A DNA stretch of 7,134 nucleotides from Myxococcales bacterium (GTDB lineage Bacteria; Myxococcota; Polyangia; Fen-1088), in contig PMLH01000186.1 of NCBI GenBank assembly GCA_003159055.1, positions 2,493-9,626 on the forward strand. Direction: 5' to 3'. The notes under the pieces are model-generated. The model saw only the letters and a list, made by a program, of their open reading frames with translations, ran no database searches and had not been told where the DNA came from. A program made the translations under genes and the position numbers. This document shows positions 1 to 7,023 of the stretch, one piece after another. Numbering within the stretch: the first letter of the stretch is position 1; each line of letters begins with the position of its first letter.

Positions 1-696
<696 letters not shown>

Positions 697-697
697 C

Positions 698-702
698 GGA
701 AG
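698..702 (+). promoter_or_regulatory. Ribosome binding site for pssA (GGAAG)
   Basis: GGAAG lies nine bases before the ATG at 712, inside the 15-base gap after the glgP stop. It is a modest Shine-Dalgarno match, but it supports this ATG over the in-frame ATG ten codons later. Confidence 0.5.
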
Positions 703-711
703 CCGAAAATC

Positions 712-1338
712 ATGACCGACGGACCGCGGCGCCACTTTTCGATGTTCCGCGAGTTCCATCTGGCGGACGTGCTCACGCTCGGCAATGCCGCCTGCGGCAC
801 CGGATCGGTTTTCGCCGCGATGGCGTTTGTGCAATCCGGCGCACGCGGGCTCTTCTACCTTGCAGCCCTGCTGTGTCCCATCGCCCTGGTCTTTGACGCC
901 CTCGACGGACGGGTGGCCCGCTTTCGTCACCAGCATTCGATCCTCGGTCGCGAGCTCGACTCGCTGGCCGACGTCATTTCCTTCGGGGTGGCTCCCGCGG
1001 CGCTCGGCTTCGCAGCCGGGCTGCAAACCGCGCTCGACATCGCCGTGCTGCTTTACTTCGTCGCCTGCGGCGTCAGCCGACTGGCTCGCTTCAACGTCAC
1101 CGCCGAGATGCTGTCCGCCGGAGGCGACAAGGTGAAATACTTCGAAGGTACGCCGATCCCCAGCAGCGTCCTACTCGCGGCCGTGCTCGCCGTCGCCACC
1201 GCGACCGGCCGCCACGGCGACACCCTGTGGTTTGGCGTGCTTGCCCTCGGGCCGGTTGGCCTTCACCCGCTGGTCCTGCTGTTCGCCCTCTCAGGCAGCC
1301 TGATGGTCAGCAAGACGCTACACGTACCGAAGCTCTAG
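712..1338 (+). CDS. pssA: CDP-diacylglycerol--serine O-phosphatidyltransferase (CDP-alcohol phosphatidyltransferase family)
   Basis: This is a 208-residue integral membrane enzyme with the complete CDP-alcohol phosphatidyltransferase signature D-x2-D-G-x2-A-R-x8-G-x3-D-x3-D at residues D62, D65, G66, A69, R70, G79, D83 and D87. The four aspartates bind the metal ions and CDP-diacylglycerol in this family. The serine-specific form fits best: the early segment ADVLTLGNAACG, the post-motif DVISFGVAPA, and the later SRLARFN and YFEGTPIPSS are all typical of the PssA branch rather than PgsA. Hydrophobic stretches at about 30-42, 46-62, 88-105, 107-123, 150-166 and 172-200 give about six to seven membrane helices. 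PssA makes phosphatidylserine, the precursor of phosphatidylethanolamine, at the inner membrane. Length is normal for the short Gram-positive/delta-proteobacterial type. It follows glgP by 15 bases. Its usual neighbour psd is not in the window. The stop overlaps the stop of the convergent methyltransferase gene. Confidence 0.9.
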   Translation: MTDGPRRHFSMFREFHLADVLTLGNAACGTGSVFAAMAFVQSGARGLFYLAALLCPIALVFDALDGRVARFRHQHSILGRELDSLADVISFGVAPAALGFAAGLQTALDIAVLLYFVACGVSRLARFNVTAEMLSAGGDKVKYFEGTPIPSSVLLAAVLAVATATGRHGDTLWFGVLALGPVGLHPLVLLFALSGSLMVSKTLHVPKL

Positions 1339-2162
1339 CCTCGTCGTCCCTGCCCAAGATAGGCGGTCAGCCCCAAGCGGATCGGGTACGCACCCATGCC
1401 TTCCGCAAGGTGTTTCCGAATTCCGTGCAAGCGCGCCTGCCAGTCTGCCTCGCCCAGGCTGCGACGAAGCAGCTCGAAGGGAGCGTTGCCGCGCGTGAGG
1501 GTGTGGAAAAGCTCGTCGGCGGTCGCAAATTCGCGCTCGCGCAGCACGGGCTCGACCGTGACGTCGACGAAGCCGCCCGCCGCCATTTCCCGCGCGAACC
1601 GGTCGGGGTCGTCAAGGGTCAGGACGTTGTTGGCCGGCGACGGTGCGTTGGGGTCGGCCGCACGCATGGCCTGCATGCGCGCCAGCATGTACGTCGACTT
1701 TTCGACGGGCGCCCAGGCCGTGACGAAGGCGCGCCCGCCAGGCACCAGCACGCGGTGAAGCTCGCGAAACCCTTGCACGCGGTCAGGGAAGAACATTAGA
1801 CCGAACATGGAAAAGCCGAGATCAAAGACCTGATCGGGATAAGGCAGCGATTGTCCATCGCCCTGTTGGGTGACCAGGTTTGACAAGCCGAGCGCCCGTG
1901 CGCGCGCTTGGCAATGCGCCACCATTTCGGGGGAAAAATCGATGGCGTCGACCTGCTTCACGTGCGGCGCCACACGGCAGGCCAGCGTCCCCGGTCCCGC
2001 TGCTACGTCCACGGCGCGCATGTGCGGCGCAAGCCCTGCGCGCGAAACTGCGACGTCGGAAAACAACCCGAGCAAGGGAACGTTGATGTCGACGTAGTCG
2101 TCGGCGACCCAGTTCCATGGATCGGGAGACGAAAGAGGGTTGCTGCCAGGATTTGACGACAC
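1335..2162 (-). CDS. Class I SAM-dependent methyltransferase (UbiE/Methyltransf_11-like), substrate unknown
   Basis: The product is a soluble 275-residue protein with the Rossmann-type methyltransferase core. Motif I is VDVAAGPGTLA (residues 51-61), where the glycines contact SAM. The acidic residue ending beta-2 is in VDAIDFSPEM (71-80). QGDGQSLPYPD (100-110) fits the region that contacts the adenine, and DLGFSMFGLMFF (114-125) is motif II. The post-motif LHRVLVPGGRAFVTAW (135-150) is the usual signature of Methyltransf_11/25 proteins. The N-terminal WNWVADDYVDINVPLL resembles the substrate-side cap of small-molecule methyltransferases. The residues do not reveal the substrate, so lipid, quinone or secondary metabolite are all possible. 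The start is GTG at 2162. An in-frame TAG three codons upstream rules out a longer protein, and the next ATG (residue 48) would remove the N-terminal cap. No Shine-Dalgarno is visible. It is convergent with pssA, with stop codons overlapping at CTAG, and divergent from the membrane glycosyltransferase-like gene. Confidence 0.88.
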   Translation of the reverse strand: MSSNPGSNPLSSPDPWNWVADDYVDINVPLLGLFSDVAVSRAGLAPHMRAVDVAAGPGTLACRVAPHVKQVDAIDFSPEMVAHCQARARALGLSNLVTQQGDGQSLPYPDQVFDLGFSMFGLMFFPDRVQGFRELHRVLVPGGRAFVTAWAPVEKSTYMLARMQAMRAADPNAPSPANNVLTLDDPDRFAREMAAGGFVDVTVEPVLREREFATADELFHTLTRGNAPFELLRRSLGEADWQARLHGIRKHLAEGMGAYPIRLGLTAYLGQGRRG

Positions 2163-2167
2163 GCCCG

Positions 2168-2173
2168 ACTATA
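2168..2173 (-). promoter_or_regulatory. Candidate -10 element for the methyltransferase gene (TATAGT)
   Basis: On the - strand TATAGT matches the sigma-70 -10 consensus at five of six positions. It lies just before the GTG at 2162, so transcription would start at or next to the start codon and the message would be leaderless. The absence of a Shine-Dalgarno fits that reading. The -35 hexamer 17 bases upstream (TGTACG) is poor, so this is only a candidate. Confidence 0.25.
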
Positions 2174-2255
2174 CCGTCGTTCCGCCGATGCGTACATCTG
2201 TGCCAGATGACGCTTGGGTGACTAGCTTGGCGGGCGATGGAGTAGACTGCGCCGC

Positions 2256-3779
2256 GTGCCAGGACCAGAATCGCGCGAATCTCGCAGGCAGGCAGATCAA
2301 GACGCCACCGCCACGACCGTGGCTGTGAGCGTGCCCGCGACCGCCGCCGGGCCGAAAGTCGTCTCCCCTGCCGCCAAGACGGGATTGTTCGCTTCCTTGG
2401 TTCGCAATCCGGCCCGCGATTGGGTTCTCCTCTTCCTTGCCATCCAGTGTTTGGTCAACGTGGACGGCTTCATCAACACCTATTCTCGCTGGGCGGCCAT
2501 GGCCGCCATGGCCGAAGATCATAGCCTCCACATTGACAACTACTACCAGCACACCATCGACTGGGCGCGAACGCCCGACGGGCATTACTACTCGAACAAG
2601 GCGCCGGGACCGGCCATTCTCGGGTACCCACTGTTCCGGCTCATGGATCACTTCTCGATCCGCGGGGCCAACACGCGCGAGGAGCGCGACCGGAAGCGCG
2701 TCGAAGATCGGAACATCATCCTGCACGTTCTCTCGGTCGCGACCCAGGCGGTGCCTTACGGCCTGGTCGTCATGCTCTTGGTGGCGGCTCTGCGACCGCT
2801 GCGACTACCATTGTCCGCCCTGCACATCACCGCCGTGGCACTGCTGTTCGGCAATACGGCGGGTCTATTCATGAATACCTACTTTGGACACGGGATGGCC
2901 GCCATGTTCGTGCTGGCCATGCTCCTGGCCCTACACCGCGGCCTGCCGTTTCGGGTCGGACTTTTCTTTGGACTGGCTGTCCTTTGTGACTACGGTGCGG
3001 CCTTGCTCGGACTCCCTCTGCTGTGGGCCCTGTGGCATCTCCGGCGTTGGAAAGTGCGCGTCCTCAGTCGATTCCTGCTCGGCGGGCTCGTTCCTGGCGC
3101 CGTTTTCGTGGCCTACCACCGTTACTGCTTCGGCGGCCTCTTCTCCCTGCCCAACAAGTTCCAGAACCCGGGCTTCGTCGATGTGCCGCAGTACGTCCCC
3201 AATTTATGGGGCGTCTTGCGCCTATTTCCCAGAACCAGCGTTGTGCTCAATCTTCTGTGGAGTCCGGAGCGCGGTCTCCTTTACACGCAGCCTTGGGTCC
3301 TGCTTTGCTTGTTGCTCTTGCCCTTCCTCTTGTGGCGCATATCCGGCTGGACGCGCGCACAACGGCTCTTCACCAAGCGGACGTCCGGCTTTGCCGTTGT
3401 CGGTTTGGCTTTGTTGTTGTGGCTGAACGCCAGCTTCGGCGGCTGGCATGGTGGGGCGACACCGGGCCCGCGCTATCTGGCCATCGCCTTTCCGGCCCTG
3501 GCCTTGGTCCTGGCCGGCCTCTTCGCGCGTGCGCCTGAATTCTGGCGGCAGGCACTGGTGGTCACGCTGGCCGTTTCCATCCTGCCCTTCCTGCTCCTCT
3601 TCAGCACCGCCGATGTGCTGGCCCAGCCCGACAACTCGTTGCTGCCATTCTATTTTACCCGGCTGGTCGCGGAACATGGAACCAACCTGCAGCGGGGCTT
3701 CTTCATCGCCTTGGGGTTCGCCTGGGTCGGCTGGCGTGCGTGGCGCGACATCCGCCGCGGGGAAAACCACACCTTCTGA
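2256..3779 (+). CDS. Polytopic membrane protein, GT-C-type glycosyltransferase-like
   Basis: This is a 507-residue membrane protein with about eleven hydrophobic helices: roughly 56-72, 157-179, 186-206, 212-228, 233-259, 271-289, 343-360, 378-392, 406-424, 432-451 and 481-497. After the first helix comes a long polar loop (about 73-155) with many acidic residues (E87, D88, D94, D102, D108) and the segment DGHYYSNKAPGPAILGYPLF. A D/N-G-x-Y-Y-S-x-K-x-P-G pattern recurs in GT39/PMT-like proteins that use polyprenyl-phosphate sugars at the outer face of the inner membrane. SPERGLLYTQP (336-346) and FGGWHGGATPGPRYL (394-408) also fit that group. A role in sugar transfer to lipid, protein or polysaccharide is inferred; donor and acceptor are unknown. 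The GTG start has GGAG 13 bases upstream, which is long spacing, and its first 15 codons have only about 40 percent GC at position three. In-frame GTGs at 2319, 2325 or 2331 may be the true start. It converges with the PEGA-protein gene, 15 bases apart. Confidence 0.75.
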   Translation: MPGPESRESRRQADQDATATTVAVSVPATAAGPKVVSPAAKTGLFASLVRNPARDWVLLFLAIQCLVNVDGFINTYSRWAAMAAMAEDHSLHIDNYYQHTIDWARTPDGHYYSNKAPGPAILGYPLFRLMDHFSIRGANTREERDRKRVEDRNIILHVLSVATQAVPYGLVVMLLVAALRPLRLPLSALHITAVALLFGNTAGLFMNTYFGHGMAAMFVLAMLLALHRGLPFRVGLFFGLAVLCDYGAALLGLPLLWALWHLRRWKVRVLSRFLLGGLVPGAVFVAYHRYCFGGLFSLPNKFQNPGFVDVPQYVPNLWGVLRLFPRTSVVLNLLWSPERGLLYTQPWVLLCLLLLPFLLWRISGWTRAQRLFTKRTSGFAVVGLALLLWLNASFGGWHGGATPGPRYLAIAFPALALVLAGLFARAPEFWRQALVVTLAVSILPFLLLFSTADVLAQPDNSLLPFYFTRLVAEHGTNLQRGFFIALGFAWVGWRAWRDIRRGENHTF

Positions 3780-3794
3780 CCTCAGGTTGGATCT

Positions 3795-5498
3795 TCAGAA
3801 CTGCCCCTGAGACAGCAGTCCCGGCAGCAATTCCGCGGTTCCCGTCATTGACTGCACTGGAACTGCGCCTGGCATCGGCAAGAACGACAATGCAGGACGG
3901 GTCGGCCGCGACTGGTTGGCTTGGTCGTAGTTCATGGTGAGAAGCCAGCCGGTAAACAGGCCCAGGCCGGCGCCGACCAGAGCGAATCGCGCGGTACGTG
4001 TGTTTAGGTCACCGGCCTTGTTGGCGCAATTTCGGGTGCGCAAACATACCTCGACCGCGCTTGAGAGAACCGCCCCGGCAAGCCCCGCCAGGTCGACCAT
4101 GATGACTCGTTGCCAGGTCGGTCCGTAGTTGCGCTGGTCTGGCAGGTACGCCGTGGCCAGCCCCGCCACCAAGCCGGTGTTGAGTCCCGCCAGCATCCCC
4201 CAAGCCACGCGTCGCTTGAGGTCGGTGCGATACTGATTGTTCTCGTCTGGAGTGGCAGTGTGGCCGACCCTGTTGGGATCAATCGGGGCCCATCCACCGG
4301 CTGGCACCGCAACCGCGCCGGCCAAAGCACCAAGCAGCGCCGCACTCTGGATCAGAGCCACACGGCCGTAGTTGGGCGCTTTTTCGTCGAGCCACCAGCC
4401 CGCGACAGCGCCAGCGGTCAGCCCACCGACGCCGGCAAGAAAGGTCGGGGTCCAGCTTTGGCTGACTCCCATCGCGAGCGTGGCACCCTCCAGATCTCCG
4501 ATCCACATGGCACCGATGCGAAACAGCGCGAGGTTGTCACGAATGTAGCTCGGCACGAGCGACGTGGTCGAGGAAAGCACGCCAAGACCGAGCCCCCCGG
4601 CCAGAATACCAGCACCAAAGACAGTGCCGATAAGCGGGGCACTCTGGTCCTTGGGATTCCCCTGGGTAAGCACAGCCAGCCCGCCGCCGATCGCGCCCAT
4701 GCCGGTCCAGAACCCAATCAACTCGGGCCGGCCGGATCGCTGCACGTAGGTGAGCGGGAATTCGACCTCGCGGCTTTCGCCGGGGCCCAAGGTGATGGTT
4801 TCGCGCTTGGACTGATAGTAGGACGCCTCAGCGTAGATTTCGTAGCTGCCGGGCGGCACATCTTGAATGTAGGGATTCTGGGTTCGGTTGCCGTGCACAA
4901 AAAGCGCTGCACCGGTCGGCTGGGTGCGAATGCTGAGGTGGGCGGGGATGGGCTCGAGCTTGAAGAACAGCGGCTTGGTCTCCGCCACCTCGATCGATAG
5001 CTCGCGGTTCTCGGTCCCGAAGTTGGTCTTGGACACGGTCACGCGATAGTGGCCATGCGGTACCGGGAATTCGTTGGGCGCCTGCCCCGTGACGACCTTG
5101 CCTTCGCCTTCGATGCGCACCTCCACGTCGTCGGGAACCGTGTTGATGGCAAAAATTCCGGGTCGGCGGTTGATGGCCTCGATGCGCAGGCGCGACAAGT
5201 CGGCCAGCTCGCCCTGCGCCTGCTCGGCCAAGTACGCCTGGTAGTGGGTGCGCGCATCGACCAGCTTGCCCAGGTGATACTCGCACTGGGCAATCATGAA
5301 GATGTTTTCTCGCTTGGGCGCTATTTCGTTGGCGAGCTGGAATTCGACCAGGGCCTGCTCTTTGTTTCCCGACTCGAAAAGGTCGACGCCCGACTGGTAG
5401 TGCCGGTGCGCGCGTTCGAGGCTATCCACCTCCTGCGCATGCGATGCAGGGGCTTGCAGGAATAGCAAGAGGATGAGCGAACCGAGCAATATCCGCAC
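3795..5498 (-). CDS. Exported TPR/PEGA-domain protein with repetitive C-terminal membrane region
   Basis: This 567-residue protein starts with a likely Sec signal peptide (MRILLGSLILLLFLQAPASHA, cleavage near residue 21). Residues 28-92 form two TPR-like helical pairs (HYQSGVDLFESGNKEQALVE and IAQCEYHLGKLVDARTHYQA), a protein-binding scaffold. Two PEGA-type beta domains follow at about 114-180 (VEVRIEGEG...FPVPHGHYRVTVS) and 186-250 (LSIRTQPTGAALFVHG...VPPGSYEIYAE), as in surface or periplasmic proteins. Residues 258-524 are Gly/Ala-rich hydrophobic segments, about eight possible membrane helices in a recurring two-helix pattern. A C-x5-C pair lies at 485-491. The GTG start is 8 bases downstream of the kinase stop without a clear Shine-Dalgarno, suggesting translational coupling. 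The layout suggests a membrane-anchored sensor, scaffold or substrate for the upstream kinase; that role is inference. A beta-barrel-like or lipoprotein role is less likely: there is no lipobox cysteine. Domain calls are firm, function is not. Confidence 0.85.
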   Translation of the reverse strand: MRILLGSLILLLFLQAPASHAQEVDSLERAHRHYQSGVDLFESGNKEQALVEFQLANEIAPKRENIFMIAQCEYHLGKLVDARTHYQAYLAEQAQGELADLSRLRIEAINRRPGIFAINTVPDDVEVRIEGEGKVVTGQAPNEFPVPHGHYRVTVSKTNFGTENRELSIEVAETKPLFFKLEPIPAHLSIRTQPTGAALFVHGNRTQNPYIQDVPPGSYEIYAEASYYQSKRETITLGPGESREVEFPLTYVQRSGRPELIGFWTGMGAIGGGLAVLTQGNPKDQSAPLIGTVFGAGILAGGLGLGVLSSTTSLVPSYIRDNLALFRIGAMWIGDLEGATLAMGVSQSWTPTFLAGVGGLTAGAVAGWWLDEKAPNYGRVALIQSAALLGALAGAVAVPAGGWAPIDPNRVGHTATPDENNQYRTDLKRRVAWGMLAGLNTGLVAGLATAYLPDQRNYGPTWQRVIMVDLAGLAGAVLSSAVEVCLRTRNCANKAGDLNTRTARFALVGAGLGLFTGWLLTMNYDQANQSRPTRPALSFLPMPGAVPVQSMTGTAELLPGLLSQGQF

Positions 5499-5506
5499 TA
5501 CGGGGC

Positions 5507-6988
5507 CTAGGGTGAAGTATAGGGCGAAGGCGCAACTTTGTCGTCGGCCTTGCTCTTCTTGGGCGGTGCCGCGGCGGGAGCCGCAGAAGCCGGTGCGGTC
5601 GTCGACGGACGCGCAGGATGCGATTTGCCCACACGTCGAAGGCGCTCAAGCAACGAAGGCGCTGGCGGCGGCGGTGCGCTCACCATCGAGGCCTCCATGG
5701 CAGGGCTCTGCTTCTGCGCTGTCGCGGGTCCGGGCAAGGAAGGTTTGGCCGGTGCAGCCACTTTCGCGGCGGCGGGGTCGTCGCCTCCGCCACGGGCCAG
5801 CAGCGCCGCAGTTCCGATGCCAACCGCAAAAACCATGGTCACCGCAAGGTGCCAGGGCCAGCGACTGCGTGACCGCAAGACCGGTCCCGATCCTGAAGAC
5901 GCCGCATCGTCGAGAACGACGCCCATGTCGCCCGCAAGCAGGCGCTCAAGATCGCGCTCCAGCGCTTCCATGGCCTGATAGCGGCGGTTGCGAGCCTTTT
6001 CCAGGCCGTGCATGACCATGCGGTCGACCGCCGCAGGAATTCCAAGCTCGGGCCGCAAGACCGAGGGCGGCTGCGCCTCTTTGTTCAGGATCTGCGAAAC
6101 CACGCCGAGATAGTTGTTGCCGCGAAAGGGCAGCTCGCCGGTCAGGCACTCGTAAAGGATCAGCGCGACCGCCCAGATGTCGGCGCGCTGATCGATGTCC
6201 TCGCTGCCGCTGGCCTGTTCGGGCGACATGAACAGTGGCGTGCCCAGCACGGCCCCGGTGCGGGTGAGGCGCTGCCAGTCGCTGCCAGCTTCTTCGCGCG
6301 TGTGCACCGCCTTCGAGACACCAAAATCCACCACCTTGACGAAGTCCGTGTCGCCGCGGCGGACCAGGTAGACGTTCTCGGGCTTCACGTCGCGGTGGAC
6401 GATGCCCTTGGCGTGCGCGGCGCCGAGCGCGCTTGCGACTTGCTTGACGATGGCGAGGCTGCGCTCGACCGGCAAGGGGGCGTCGCGCATGATGAGCTCG
6501 GACAGCGGCTCGCCGTCGAGAAACTCCATCACCACGAAGGCGCGCCCGTCGCGCGTGGTGCCGAAGTCGGTGACGTCGACGATGTTCTGGTGACCGATCG
6601 AGCTGGCCAGACGCGCTTCCTGCAATAGCCGCGCGATCAGCTCTTCGTTTTCGAGGAACTTCTCCAACAGCACCTTGATGGCGACGCGCTTGCCGATAAT
6701 ACTGTGGCGCGCCTCGTAGACCGCGCCCATGCCGCCCTCGCCGATGCGACGGATGATCTCGTAGCGCTCGGCCAGCGTGGTTCCGACCAGCGGATCGAAT
6801 TTCGCCCCAGACGCACGACTGCCCTGCGCGTCCGCACGCGGCTCGGTCTTGCTGAGCGAGGGGTCCTGGTCGGTCACGAAGGGCTGCATTGTAGCGCCGA
6901 ACCCGATGCAGGGCACGTACGCAAGCCGGCGGATTTGGCCGCAGGACTGACTTTTTGCGCGGTGGTTCGCGACCGCCCCGGCGGACAT
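5507..6988 (-). CDS. Transmembrane Hanks-type Ser/Thr protein kinase (PknB-like)
   Basis: Counting from the ATG at 6988 (493 residues), the kinase core spans about 76-351 and is complete: G-loop GEGGMG (83-88), VAIK lysine K105, helix-C E124, catalytic HRDVKPEN (D200, K202, N205), DFG (D221), GTPLFMSPE closing the activation loop (249-257), and DIWAVAL (D270). It is an RD-type, probably active kinase. One membrane helix follows at 377-398 ([19 protein letters not shown]), then a roughly 95-residue Pro/Ala/Lys-rich tail with no PASTA, TPR or other sensor domain. The start is uncertain. ATG 6988 has GAGG seven bases upstream, and third-position GC is about 78 percent from there. ATG 6889 (460 residues) lacks a Shine-Dalgarno but leaves more room for promoters. 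GTG 7030 would overlap ilvD and has low third-position GC. The kinase heads an operon with the TPR/PEGA gene 8 bases downstream, its likely partner or substrate, and is divergent from ilvD. Confidence 0.95.
   Translation of the reverse strand: MSAGAVANHRAKSQSCGQIRRLAYVPCIGFGATMQPFVTDQDPSLSKTEPRADAQGSRASGAKFDPLVGTTLAERYEIIRRIGEGGMGAVYEARHSIIGKRVAIKVLLEKFLENEELIARLLQEARLASSIGHQNIVDVTDFGTTRDGRAFVVMEFLDGEPLSELIMRDAPLPVERSLAIVKQVASALGAAHAKGIVHRDVKPENVYLVRRGDTDFVKVVDFGVSKAVHTREEAGSDWQRLTRTGAVLGTPLFMSPEQASGSEDIDQRADIWAVALILYECLTGELPFRGNNYLGVVSQILNKEAQPPSVLRPELGIPAAVDRMVMHGLEKARNRRYQAMEALERDLERLLAGDMGVVLDDAASSGSGPVLRSRSRWPWHLAVTMVFAVGIGTAALLARGGGDDPAAAKVAAPAKPSLPGPATAQKQSPAMEASMVSAPPPPAPSLLERLRRVGKSHPARPSTTAPASAAPAAAPPKKSKADDKVAPSPYTSP
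6971..6986. promoter_or_regulatory. Imperfect 16-base palindrome upstream of ilvD
   Basis: GACCGCCCCGGCGGAC has 5-bp perfect arms (CCGCC/GGCGG) around a two-base centre, then one mismatch and one further pair. It sits 37 bases before the ilvD start, within or beside the kinase 5' end depending on the kinase start. It could be an operator shared by the divergent genes, but GC-rich dyads of this size are common by chance. Confidence 0.15.
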
Positions 6989-6995
6989 TTGCTTG

Positions 6996-6999
6996 CCTC
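6996..6999 (-). promoter_or_regulatory. Candidate ribosome binding site for the kinase ATG at 6988 (GAGG)
   Basis: On the - strand GAGG lies seven bases before the ATG at 6988, while neither GTG 7030 nor ATG 6889 has a comparable match. It is one of two reasons for choosing this start. The other is the rise in third-position GC at this codon. Confidence 0.4.
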
Positions 7000-7008
7000 G
7001 CCCATCAT

Positions 7009-7015
7009 GGTAGGA
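7009..7015 (+). promoter_or_regulatory. Ribosome binding site for ilvD (GGTAGGA)
   Basis: GGTAGGA contains an AGGA core eight bases before the ATG at 7024. This is the clearest Shine-Dalgarno in the window and fixes the ilvD start. Confidence 0.65.
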
Positions 7016-7023
7016 ACCCCCGT

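Noticed and set aside
1227..1799. 190-codon + strand frame across the pssA end and the methyltransferase gene
   Set aside because: It overlaps two well-supported genes in other frames and shows no motif.
2494..2513. Tandem GCCATGGCC repeat
   Set aside because: It encodes an Ala/Met stretch inside the membrane protein and is explained by codon repetition in a hydrophobic segment.
2169..2726. 185-codon - strand frame that could extend a gene upstream of the methyltransferase
   Set aside because: It is antisense to the conserved DGHYYSNKAPG region of the membrane protein and has no recognisable domain.
3781..3811. CTCAGG...CCTGAG inverted repeat as a terminator between the convergent genes
   Set aside because: There are only six base pairs with a 19-base loop and no T run on either strand, so it is too weak to call.
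4110..5000. 296-codon open frame on the + strand, antisense to the PEGA gene
   Set aside because: It lies wholly inside a gene with clear signal peptide, TPR and PEGA domains. Its translation shows no recognisable motif and has the composition expected of an antisense shadow in GC-rich DNA.
6008..6628. 206-codon open frame on the + strand, antisense to the kinase core
   Set aside because: It mirrors the most conserved kinase motifs, has no domain of its own, and is explained by high third-position GC on the opposite strand.
6887..6892. TACAAT on the - strand as a kinase -10 element
   Set aside because: It overlaps the ATG at 6889, so transcription would begin inside the gene, and no -35 element is at proper spacing.
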